Below, in pieces: positions 1-4,754 of a stretch of 8,230 bases of DNA (its first letter is position 1; each line of letters starts with the position of its first letter). Origin of the DNA: Candidatus Woesearchaeota archaeon (GTDB lineage: Archaea; Nanobdellota; Nanobdellia; SCGC-AAA011-G17; JACQNH01); contig JACQNH010000065.1 of assembly GCA_016203175.1 (NCBI GenBank), forward strand, positions 1 to 8,230. The letters are read 5' to 3'. The notes beneath the pieces were generated by a model that did not search any database, was not told where the DNA came from, and saw nothing but the letters and a program-made list of their open reading frames with translations. The translations under genes and the position numbers were made by a program.

Positions 1-1
1 C

Positions 2-100
2 TATGCCGAAGCTAAAGGATTGAGATTAAGAAAGATCAATCATAGAGATGCTGAAATAATGCACAATTATTATTGGGGAGAATATGGTCAAATTATGTAA
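2..100 (+). CDS. 3' end of an unrecognised gene (partial)
   Basis: An open frame enters from the left edge and stops at a TAA at 98-100, giving 32 visible residues that end in the motif HNYYWGEYGQIM. The visible part is basic in its first half (several Lys and Arg) and aromatic near its end. Codon choice (AGA, ATA, AAA, GAA rich) matches the other genes here. I do not recognise the family from this fragment and assign no function. It runs in the same direction as the next gene but is 134 bases away from it, so co-transcription is not evident. It is probably a real C-terminus, because the frame is open from the edge and well coded, but 32 codons is short enough for this to be chance. Confidence 0.5.
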   Translation, partial: YAEAKGLRLRKINHRDAEIMHNYYWGEYGQIM

Positions 101-191
101 TAACATGCAAGATATTGGATTTAAAAGCCAAAAGGAAGAAAAAATATTCTACACCATAATAATGAGCTAACCAAAGCCATAAAGCAAAACA

Positions 192-199
192 TTTAAAAG
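192..199 (+). promoter_or_regulatory. Candidate TATA box for the 235 gene
   Basis: The sequence TTTAAAAG lies in the 134-base gap, about 40 bases before the ATG at 235. A start site about 25 bases downstream would fall near 220 and give a leader just long enough to hold the Shine-Dalgarno at 223-229. The match is weak in such AT-rich DNA. Confidence 0.3.
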
Positions 200-222
200 A
201 ATAAGAATTATTGAATTTTAAA

Positions 223-229
223 AGGAGGT
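223..229 (+). promoter_or_regulatory. Shine-Dalgarno AGGAGGT deciding the start at 235
   Basis: A full AGGAGGT sits five bases before the ATG at 235. This favours ATG 235 over the in-frame TTG at 211, because that longer reading would place the Shine-Dalgarno inside the coding sequence. Confidence 0.8.
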
Positions 230-234
230 ATAAA

Positions 235-453
235 ATGGATTGTTTAAATAACTGCAATTATAATTGTGTACATCAATTAAGTAAAAAACTAAACTTGCTC
301 TGGCGTATTGATCGATTTATAAAAGATGCTAAAGATTGCAAACATGCTGAGTGTGTAGAAATGTGGGAAAATATCAGAAAGGATGAGGAAAAGCATGTTG
401 AGATGCTAAAGAAGGCTATAGTTAATCTTTCAAAGCAAGGCAAATTTAATTAG
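235..453 (+). CDS. Small Cys-rich ferritin-like helical protein
   Basis: A 72-residue protein. The N-terminus carries three evenly spaced cysteines (C3, C7, C11) followed by H13, and two more lie at C35 and C40. Two helices are predicted by eye: about residues 13-31 (HQLSKKLNLLWRIDRFIKDA) and about 37-64. The second ends with DEEKHVEMLKKAI, containing the EExxH spacing (E51, E52, H54) typical of one helix of ferritin/rubrerythrin-type metal sites. A single hairpin is only half a four-helix bundle, so it would have to dimerise to form a di-metal site. The role is unknown; metal or redox handling is an inference from the Cys/His/Glu content. The TAG stop is one base before the ATG of the RNase P gene, so the two are probably co-transcribed. 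It is a recognisable fold signature rather than a confident family assignment. Confidence 0.6.
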   Translation: MDCLNNCNYNCVHQLSKKLNLLWRIDRFIKDAKDCKHAECVEMWENIRKDEEKHVEMLKKAIVNLSKQGKFN

Positions 454-454
454 G

Positions 455-775
455 ATGAGAAGATTAGGAAAAAGTGAAAAGAAGATTATAGCTAATAAAA
501 GGATTAATTATCTATTTAAATTAGCTTTTAAGACTCATGATAAAGAATTAGCTAAAAGGGCGATTAAAACTGCTAAATCTTTAAGCACGAGATTTAGGGT
601 GCTTATATCTAAAAATATTAAAAGAAAATTCTGCAAGTATTGTTACACCGTTTTTAATAGCGCTAACAATGTAAAAGTAAGAATTAAGAAGAACTTAGTT
701 GAATATAATTGTTTAGGTTGTGGTAAAAAATCTAGATTTCCGTTTGTTAAGGAAAAATCAAAAAAACCTAAATAA
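455..775 (+). CDS. rnp4: RNase P protein component 4 (Rpp21/Rpr2 family)
   Basis: This 106-residue protein is the archaeal counterpart of eukaryotic Rpp21/Rpr2. It is a zinc-binding subunit that acts with its partner Rpp29 on the RNase P RNA during 5' maturation of pre-tRNA. The layout is typical: a basic N-terminal helical pair (about 5-45, including YLFKLAF and ELAKRAIKTAKSLS), then a zinc ribbon with C60-x2-C63 and C86-x2-C89, and the family signature of a basic stretch before CKYC followed by VKVRIKKNLVEYNCLGCGKKSRFP. Length is normal for the family. ATG 455 follows the preceding stop by one base with no clear Shine-Dalgarno, suggesting coupled translation. The last 18 bases overlap the 3' end of the convergent SprT-like gene. 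This gene is the clearest archaeal marker in the window. Confidence 0.94.
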   Translation: MRRLGKSEKKIIANKRINYLFKLAFKTHDKELAKRAIKTAKSLSTRFRVLISKNIKRKFCKYCYTVFNSANNVKVRIKKNLVEYNCLGCGKKSRFPFVKEKSKKPK

Positions 776-1201
776 TCTTATTCTTTTTGGTTTATAACTA
801 GGATGTAAATTTTTGAACAATAAAGGCCAATCTTTTTTAATAAAATCCTTTTCTTTTCTTAACATTTCCCCAAAACCTCTTTTTGCTAAATCCTTATTAA
901 CAATATTCCCTTTATGCGGATGTTTATGTTTTCTTTCTAAAGGAGAATTAAAACCATGACTATAGTGAACTAATTCATGTGCTAATGTCAGGTCTATTAT
1001 AAATTCCGGGATTTTTTCATTTTTGAACAAAGAGTTAATTACAATTTCTGAGGATTTATCTTTTAATAATCTTATATGGCCAAATTTATTCTTCCATCTT
1101 CCTTTAAATTTAACTAAAACATTATTCTTTCTTTCTATATCTGTAAATAAGGTTTCCCAGATTTTGTTAAACCTCTCCTGAAGCCAAAGATCGTTTCTCA
1201 T
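758..1201 (-). CDS. SprT-like zinc metalloprotease
   Basis: A 147-residue protein carrying the gluzincin motif HELVH at residues 75-79 (AHELVHYSHGF) on a predicted helix. A His-rich segment KHKHPHKG (91-98) follows, where SprT-type proteins place the third zinc ligand; H96 is my best guess. The N-terminal part (about 1-70) fits the SprT pattern of a helix (LQERFNKIWETLF), then a short beta section leading to IPEFIIDLTLAHEL. SprT/Spartan relatives are proteases, and in eukaryotes SPRTN cleaves DNA-protein crosslinks, but the substrate here is unknown. The C-terminal tail is basic and lacks a Cys4 zinc ribbon, so this is a minimal version. It lies 31 bases after the DoxX gene and may be in the same transcript, although a TATA-like CTTTAAAAAC at 1223-1232, about 27 bases before the ATG, could serve a leaderless transcript. 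No Shine-Dalgarno is present. Confidence 0.85.
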   Translation of the reverse strand: MRNDLWLQERFNKIWETLFTDIERKNNVLVKFKGRWKNKFGHIRLLKDKSSEIVINSLFKNEKIPEFIIDLTLAHELVHYSHGFNSPLERKHKHPHKGNIVNKDLAKRGFGEMLRKEKDFIKKDWPLLFKNLHPSYKPKRIRLFRFF

Positions 1202-1222
1202 GATTTTAAGAATTAAATTTTA

Positions 1223-1232
1223 GTTTTTAAAG
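1223..1232 (-). promoter_or_regulatory. Candidate TATA box for a leaderless sprT-like transcript
   Basis: On the minus strand CTTTAAAAAC is centred about 27 bases before the ATG at 1201. That is the spacing expected if transcription starts at or next to the start codon. The lack of a Shine-Dalgarno agrees with this. AT-rich context keeps the confidence low. Confidence 0.35.
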
Positions 1233-1628
1233 TTATTTTTTTCTTAAATTATCTAAACTTAAATAACATTCTTTTGTTAATGATAAAGATAAAGCAGCCA
1301 TAAATAATCCAAAATCTCTTATTGCAATTTCATTGTAGCCTAAGGCAATTATTATAAATAAAAGGTGTAATGTAGTTAAAATTGCAGCTATTCTAGTAAA
1401 TAAACCTAATACTAACAAAATTCCTAATAAAATCTCAAAACTTCCATTTAAAATCATAAAAGAGTTTATACTTATTGGCGATAAATTTGTAAACCAGTTA
1501 GGAATATAACCTGCCATTAATAAAGGATTTAGAACCTCATTAATACCAAACCATAACAAAACAATAGCTAAACCTAATCGAAGAACTAAAGGGCCGTATT
1601 TATCTAATTTAAATTTTTGGTTTATCAT
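1233..1628 (-). CDS. DoxX-family membrane protein
   Basis: A 131-residue hydrophobic protein with four predicted transmembrane helices at about 13-36, 52-76, 78-96 and 101-118, the usual DoxX layout. Family features visible are the first-helix LRLGLAIVLLWFGINEVLNP, the NGSFEILLGILLVLGLFTRIAA block and the late charged loop with IRDFG. DoxX-like proteins are integral membrane proteins, named after a subunit associated with thiosulfate:quinone oxidoreductase in Acidianus. Most family members have no assigned function, and no enzymatic partner for that reaction is seen here. The start codon lies inside the end of the upstream winged-helix gene (20-base overlap, no Shine-Dalgarno), which points to translational coupling and a shared transcript. 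This makes the regulator a candidate controller of this gene. Confidence 0.9.
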   Translation of the reverse strand: MINQKFKLDKYGPLVLRLGLAIVLLWFGINEVLNPLLMAGYIPNWFTNLSPISINSFMILNGSFEILLGILLVLGLFTRIAAILTTLHLLFIIIALGYNEIAIRDFGLFMAALSLSLTKECYLSLDNLRKK

Positions 1629-1956
1629 ATAATTTATTAAAAGGTTTAACTGGCAATGTTCTTAATTTTTTTGAGGTAATTGCAGCAATATTGTCCCTTT
1701 CAATTTTTTCATTAATTAATTTCTTTAAATCACCTTGTCTTGTTCTAACTTTATATGCAAAAACATGCTTTAAAACATTTTTTAACCTATCTTGTTCTTT
1801 AATAACTTCATGGGCTTTTCTTTTTTCTATTTCCCCCTCTCTTTCTAAGATCTTTAAGCATCTAAAAACAGCGGATAATGAAAAACCAGTAGTAGCACCA
1901 ACTTCTCTTGCTAATCTCCAATCTTTAAGAACTCTTATTACGTCCTCTTGACCCAT
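1609..1956 (-). CDS. Winged-helix (HTH) transcriptional regulator
   Basis: A 115-residue basic protein. Residues about 3-46 read as a winged helix-turn-helix: helix 1 QEDVIRVLKD, helix 2 RLAREVGATTG, recognition helix SLSAVFRCLKILEREG, then a basic wing EIEKRKAH. This arrangement resembles small archaeal MarR/ArsR-like DNA-binding proteins. The C-terminal half (about 50-115) is charged and probably helical, and I do not recognise it. The ATG at 1956 is the first good start. A TATA-like element about 26 bases before it suggests a leaderless mRNA. The gene overlaps the DoxX gene by 20 bases, so the two form an operon, and a small palindrome upstream of the TATA element could be its own operator. 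The ligand and targets are unknown. Confidence 0.72.
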   Translation of the reverse strand: MGQEDVIRVLKDWRLAREVGATTGFSLSAVFRCLKILEREGEIEKRKAHEVIKEQDRLKNVLKHVFAYKVRTRQGDLKKLINEKIERDNIAAITSKKLRTLPVKPFNKLYDKPKI

Positions 1957-1977
1957 AGGATTTTATTAATGTTTTTT

Positions 1978-1986
1978 GTTTAAAAA
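1978..1986 (-). promoter_or_regulatory. Candidate TATA box of the regulator-doxX operon
   Basis: On the minus strand TTTTTAAAC is centred about 26 bases before the ATG at 1956. This is the TATA-to-start distance expected for a leaderless archaeal transcript, and no Shine-Dalgarno is present. Confidence 0.45.
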
Positions 1987-1998
1987 CCTTGTTATGCC

Positions 1999-2008
1999 AC
2001 TGTGCAGT
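1999..2008. promoter_or_regulatory. Short palindrome, possible operator
   Basis: ACTGTGCAGT is a perfect 4+2+4 inverted repeat lying about 13 bases upstream of the TATA-like element of the winged-helix gene. It is one of the few G/C-containing stretches in the 113-base gap 1957-2069. Its position suits an operator or activator site for the adjacent regulator, but a 4-base arm is short. Confidence 0.3.
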
Positions 2009-2069
2009 TAGTGTTTTTTTAAATTTGAAATCTATTTTTAGTAAAAGTTATTTTGTAATATCTATTTTA

Positions 2070-3188
2070 TTATTTTCTTAGGTTATTTACAACTTTTTGT
2101 ATTATTTCTATGGCTTTTTCTATTTCTTTTTCTGTTGTATATTTAGATAAAGTGAATCTTATGCTTGATTCTATATCTTTTTTATTTAATTTTATTGCAT
2201 TTAACACATGGGAAGGTTTTTTTGTTCTAGAGGCGCATGCTGCCCCTGAAGAAACATAAAATTTATGATCTGACAAGCTTAAAATTAAGGAATCTGAACT
2301 TAGATCTTTAAAAACTATTGAAGCATTATTACAGAGTCTGTTTTTAGGGCCTATTAAATATGTTCCATCAATCTTCAATAAATCTTTTACTAATTTATCC
2401 CTTAATCTTGTTAATTTATTTACTTCTTGATTTTTAGATTCTCCTGCTTTTTCTAAAGCTAATGCAAAACCAGCTATTAAAGGTAAGTCTTCTGTACCTG
2501 ATCTTAAACCTTTTTGTTGACCTCCACCATGGATTAAAGGCTCTAGTTTTATCCCTTCTTTTACAAATAATAAGCCGATATGAGGGCCATAGATTTTATT
2601 TCCATTTAAACTCATTAAATCTATATTTAAATTTTTAACATTTATATCTTCGTAACCTACTACTTGACAAGCATCTGTATGAAATAAAACATTATGGTCT
2701 TTGCATATTTTTGAAATTTCTTTTATATCTTGTATTGTTCCTATCTCATTATTTGCATATTGTATTGAGACTAAAGCTGTATCTTTTGTTATTGCTGATT
2801 TTAATTTTTCTAAATCTATTAAGCCTTCATTATTAACTGATAAAATTGATGTTTTAAATCCAAAATTTTCTAAAAATTTACATGATTCTAGAACTGCTGG
2901 GTGCTCTATCGCTGATGTGATAATATGCTTTTTTTGATTATTTATAAAACCTTTAATTGCTAGGTTTATTGACTCTGTTCCTGTGGAAGTAAAAATTAAT
3001 TCTGATGATTTGCAGTTCAGTATTTTTGAGATTTTTTCTTTTTGTAGATTCAAGTAGTCTAAGGATTTTTCTCCCAAAGAATGTAAGCTTGAAGGATTTC
3101 CGTAGAATTGCTTATAAGTCTCGTTTATTTTATTTAAAACCTCATTATCTATCTTAGTTCCTGCTGCATTATCTAGGTATATTTCCAT
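2070..3188 (-). CDS. Cysteine desulfurase, NifS/IscS type
   Basis: A 372-residue PLP enzyme (aminotransferase class V fold) that removes sulfur from L-cysteine as an enzyme-bound persulfide, giving alanine and supplying Fe-S cluster assembly or tRNA thiolation. Visible motifs: N-terminal YLDNAAGT, GTESINLAI (70-78), H97 in AIEHPAVL (stacks on PLP), NNEIGT (146-151), HTDACQ with D172 and Q175, the PLP Schiff-base lysine K198, GLRSGTED (227-234), and the catalytic-loop cysteine C318 in SSGAACAS. The SSGxxC loop followed by PSHVL places it in the group I (NifS/IscS) branch, not SufS. The usual His before the PLP lysine is replaced: the motif reads SLNGNKIYGP. Length is slightly short of IscS (about 400) but complete. 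No IscU/SufU-like scaffold is in the window. There is no Shine-Dalgarno; a TATA-like element about 24 bases before the ATG suggests a leaderless start. Confidence 0.96.
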   Translation of the reverse strand: MEIYLDNAAGTKIDNEVLNKINETYKQFYGNPSSLHSLGEKSLDYLNLQKEKISKILNCKSSELIFTSTGTESINLAIKGFINNQKKHIITSAIEHPAVLESCKFLENFGFKTSILSVNNEGLIDLEKLKSAITKDTALVSIQYANNEIGTIQDIKEISKICKDHNVLFHTDACQVVGYEDINVKNLNIDLMSLNGNKIYGPHIGLLFVKEGIKLEPLIHGGGQQKGLRSGTEDLPLIAGFALALEKAGESKNQEVNKLTRLRDKLVKDLLKIDGTYLIGPKNRLCNNASIVFKDLSSDSLILSLSDHKFYVSSGAACASRTKKPSHVLNAIKLNKKDIESSIRFTLSKYTTEKEIEKAIEIIQKVVNNLRK

Positions 3189-3208
3189 AGATTAGAAGAG
3201 AAAATCAA

Positions 3209-3216
3209 ATTTAAAA
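3209..3216 (-). promoter_or_regulatory. Candidate TATA box for leaderless cysteine desulfurase mRNA
   Basis: On the minus strand TTTTAAAT is centred about 24 bases before the ATG at 3188, the distance expected for a leaderless archaeal transcript. The alternative is the stronger symmetrical element at 3235-3246, which would give a leader of about 25-30 bases. Confidence 0.35.
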
Positions 3217-3234
3217 GCTTAATCTTTGAGAAAG

Positions 3235-3246
3235 CTTTATATAAAC
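3235..3246 (+). promoter_or_regulatory. TATA box in the divergent intergenic region
   Basis: CTTTATATAAAC is a near-perfect and nearly symmetrical archaeal TATA element. For the plus-strand gene at 3294, a start site about 25 bases downstream falls near 3265 and leaves a leader containing the Shine-Dalgarno at 3279-3285. Its symmetry means it could also serve the divergent cysteine desulfurase. A second TTTATATA follows at 3251-3258 but would place the start site on the Shine-Dalgarno. Confidence 0.6.
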
Positions 3247-3278
3247 ATTTTTTATATAGATTACAAGTTAAACTATAC

Positions 3279-3285
3279 AGGAGGT
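3279..3285 (+). promoter_or_regulatory. Shine-Dalgarno AGGAGGT for the 3294 gene
   Basis: A full AGGAGGT lies eight bases before ATG 3294 (a second in-frame ATG is at 3297). This supports translation of the small membrane protein and helps to reject the antisense frame that covers the same stretch. Confidence 0.85.
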
Positions 3286-3293
3286 AAATTAAA

Positions 3294-3491
3294 ATGATGG
3301 GTTGTAATAAGTGTATGAAGGTATGCGGTGCTTTATGCTTGGTTTTTGGTGTTTTATTTTTGTTAAGAGACCTGGCTATATGGAATTTTTGGAATATTAA
3401 TTGGTGGACAGTTGTATTCTTATTAGCCGCTGTTGGAAAATTAAGCATGATTAAATGCCCAGAATGCCAAGCAATGATGAAGAAAAAATAA
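3294..3491 (+). CDS. Small Cys-rich two-helix membrane protein
   Basis: A 65-residue protein. The N-terminus has four cysteines at 4, 7, 11 and 15 (CNKCMKVCGALC). Two hydrophobic segments follow, about 12-27 and 38-50, separated by the aromatic loop IWNFWNINWW. It ends in a basic tail with a CPEC pair (C55, C58) and MMKKK. The CxxC at each end suggests that both termini lie on the same side of the membrane and could share a metal or disulfide, although this is inference. I do not recognise a named family; small proteins of this general kind occur in archaea. A strong TATA box and a full Shine-Dalgarno argue that it is really expressed. A T-rich stretch follows the stop, then the TVP38-like gene starts 22 bases on, so co-transcription is possible. 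Confidence 0.7.
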   Translation: MMGCNKCMKVCGALCLVFGVLFLLRDLAIWNFWNINWWTVVFLLAAVGKLSMIKCPECQAMMKKK

Positions 3492-3495
3492 AATC

Positions 3496-3511
3496 TTCTT
3501 TTTATTTATTT
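3496..3511 (+). terminator. T-rich stretch, possible archaeal terminator
   Basis: Of the 16 bases between the small membrane protein stop and the next ATG, 13 are T, with runs of up to five. This is the kind of sequence at which archaeal RNA polymerase ends transcripts without a hairpin. It may only be partial, because no good promoter is seen for the following gene. Confidence 0.35.
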
Positions 3512-3513
3512 AA

Positions 3514-4209
3514 ATGAAAACTTCAAAACGTGTTATAATATTTTTAATTTTGATATTTTTAATAATTTCTATTAGATTTTCTGGTTTAAGTAATTATTTA
3601 ACATTTGAGAATTTAAAAACAAATAAAGAATTTTTAAAGCAATCTGTAAATCAGAGTTATTTATTTTATGTTATTGCTTTTATAATTTTATACATTATTG
3701 TAACTGGATTTTCTATTCCTGGGGCTACAATATTAACTTTAGCAAGTGGATTTTTATTTGGAACTATTTTTGGAGCTTTTTATGCAGTTATAGGAGCCAC
3801 TATTGGTGCAACATTAGCCTTTTTATTATCAAGATATTTAATAGGTAATTGGGTTCAAAAAAAATATGAGAGTAATCTAAAAAAATTTAATAAAGAAATC
3901 TCTGAGAACGGTTTTAGTTATTTATTAACATTAAGACTAATCCCTATTTTTCCTTTTTTTCTTATTAATATCCTTTCTGGATTAACTAAAATTCCTTTGA
4001 AAACTTTTATTTGGACTACTGCTATAGGTATTATCCCTGGATCTTTAGTTTATAGTTTTTCTGGGAAACAATTAGATTTTATAAATTCTGTTAGTGATGT
4101 ATTTTCCACTAGAATATTAATTGCTTTTTTATTATTAGCTTTATTAGCTTTAATACCCGTTATCTTTAGGTATGCTAAAAATAAAGATAAGATAAAAAAT
4201 ATATTCTAA
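3514..4209 (+). CDS. TVP38/TMEM64 family membrane protein (DedA-like)
   Basis: A 231-residue polytopic membrane protein of the VTT/SNARE-associated domain family. Hydrophobic segments lie at about 7-21, 50-66, 70-92 (with re-entrant character), 93-109, 137-157, 165-183 and 200-218. Family landmarks are the Gly-rich SGFLFGTIFGAFYAVIGATI (78-97) followed by FLLSR, and the conserved RLIPIFPFFLINILSGLTKI (141-160) with R141 and two prolines, then GIIPGSLVYSFSG. Members of this superfamily have been linked to lipid scrambling or flipping and membrane homeostasis; the substrate here is unknown. There is no Shine-Dalgarno and no clear promoter of its own, so expression probably depends on the 3294 promoter. 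There is no obvious T-rich terminator after the stop, so readthrough toward nrdR is conceivable, although nrdR has its own TATA box. Confidence 0.93.
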   Translation: MKTSKRVIIFLILIFLIISIRFSGLSNYLTFENLKTNKEFLKQSVNQSYLFYVIAFIILYIIVTGFSIPGATILTLASGFLFGTIFGAFYAVIGATIGATLAFLLSRYLIGNWVQKKYESNLKKFNKEISENGFSYLLTLRLIPIFPFFLINILSGLTKIPLKTFIWTTAIGIIPGSLVYSFSGKQLDFINSVSDVFSTRILIAFLLLALLALIPVIFRYAKNKDKIKNIF

Positions 4210-4221
4210 ATTTACAAAGTA

Positions 4222-4233
4222 TTTATATATAAG
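4222..4233 (+). promoter_or_regulatory. TATA box of the nrdR-nrdJ operon
   Basis: TTTATATATAAG is a strong archaeal TATA element preceded by a purine-rich CAAAG (4215-4219) where a BRE would lie. Transcription would be expected to start about 25 bases downstream, near 4250-4254, which falls inside the first NrdR-box-like element. Confidence 0.65.
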
Positions 4234-4245
4234 TTAAGTTTACGT

Positions 4246-4261
4246 ATACAATAGCTTGTAT
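4246..4261 (+). promoter_or_regulatory. NrdR box 1 (candidate operator)
   Basis: ATACAATAGCTTGTAT is an inverted repeat with two 6-base arms and a TAGC centre; the arms extend to 7 bases over 4245-4262. Its core CAATAGCTTG agrees at 8 of 10 positions with the bacterial NrdR-box core CWATATATWG. It overlaps the predicted transcription start, so bound NrdR would block initiation. Confidence 0.7.
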
Positions 4262-4276
4262 ATCTAATAGAGAGGT

Positions 4277-4292
4277 GTACAATAAATAGTAG
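4277..4292 (+). promoter_or_regulatory. NrdR box 2 (candidate operator)
   Basis: GTACAATAAATAGTAG contains the core CAATAAATAG, which agrees at 9 of 10 positions with CWATATATWG. It begins 15 bases after box 1 ends, so the centres are 31 bases apart, about three helical turns. Tandem NrdR boxes in bacteria have this spacing. It lies in the leader, just before the nrdR start codon. Confidence 0.7.
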
Positions 4293-4298
4293 GCTTAA

Positions 4299-4742
4299 AT
4301 GAAATGTCCTTATTGTAGTAATGTAGAATCTAAAGTAGTTGATAAAAGAAATAATGATACAGATAGCACTATTAGAAGAAGGCGAGAATGCTTGAAATGT
4401 GAAAAAAGATATACAACATACGAAAGGATTGAAACAGATTTAATGATCATAAAGAAGGATGAAAGAAGAGAACCCTATAATAGAGAAAAACTAAAGATAG
4501 GGATACAAAAATCATGTGAAAAGAGACCAATAAACCAGGAGCAAATTGAAAAAATGATAGATGACATTGAAAATGTATTAAGAGAACAATCAACTGCAGA
4601 AATTAAAAGCAATTTAATCGGTCAATTAGTAATGAAATATTTGAAGAAATTAGATAAAGTAGCATTTGTAAGATTTGCTTCGGTATATAAGGAATTTGAT
4701 GATCCTGAAGATTTTATAAAAACAATAAGGGATGTAAAATAA
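4299..4742 (+). CDS. nrdR: Transcriptional repressor NrdR
   Basis: A 147-residue protein of normal NrdR length. The N-terminal zinc ribbon has C3, C6, C31 and C34 with the family pattern MKCPYC ... VVDKR ... IRRRRECLKCEKRYTTYER. The ATP-cone occupies about 47-137 (IIKKDERREPYNREKLKIGI through VAFVRFASVYKEFDDPEDF). In bacteria NrdR senses ATP/dATP through the cone and represses ribonucleotide reductase genes by binding paired NrdR boxes. ATG 4299 is set by the ribbon beginning at residue 3; an in-frame GTG at 4275 runs into TAG at 4287-4289. No good Shine-Dalgarno precedes it. Two candidate NrdR boxes lie directly upstream, implying self-regulation, and nrdJ follows after 12 bases. NrdR is near-universal in bacteria but patchy in archaea, so ancient acquisition from bacteria is likely (inference). 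Confidence 0.97.
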   Translation: MKCPYCSNVESKVVDKRNNDTDSTIRRRRECLKCEKRYTTYERIETDLMIIKKDERREPYNREKLKIGIQKSCEKRPINQEQIEKMIDDIENVLREQSTAEIKSNLIGQLVMKYLKKLDKVAFVRFASVYKEFDDPEDFIKTIRDVK

Positions 4743-4743
4743 A

Positions 4744-4750
4744 GAGGTGA
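4744..4750 (+). promoter_or_regulatory. Shine-Dalgarno GAGGTGA for nrdJ
   Basis: GAGGTGA sits between the nrdR stop (4740-4742) and the nrdJ ATG at 4755, with four bases of spacing. It fixes the nrdJ start and supports separate initiation of the second gene in the operon. Confidence 0.85.
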
Positions 4751-4754
4751 AAAA

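Noticed and set aside
105..170. A 21-residue open frame (ATG at 105, TAA at 168-170) in the first intergenic gap
   Set aside because: It has no ribosome site and no recognisable content, and an open frame this short is expected by chance.
211..234. TTG at 211 as the start of the ferritin-like gene, adding eight residues
   Set aside because: The added stretch is encoded by the Shine-Dalgarno itself; ATG 235 has ideal spacing.
1691..1951. Plus-strand open frame of 86 codons
   Set aside because: It lies antisense to the winged-helix regulator; its Ser/Phe/Leu-rich translation is typical of a shadow frame.
2701..2937. Plus-strand open frame of 78 codons
   Set aside because: It lies antisense within the cysteine desulfurase, whose motifs are unambiguous.
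3173..3448. Minus-strand open frame of 91 codons across the divergent promoter
   Set aside because: It spans the TATA and Shine-Dalgarno region and the small membrane protein; composition is that of AT-rich noise.
4275..4289. GTG at 4275 as an upstream in-frame start for nrdR
   Set aside because: It meets an in-frame TAG at 4287-4289.
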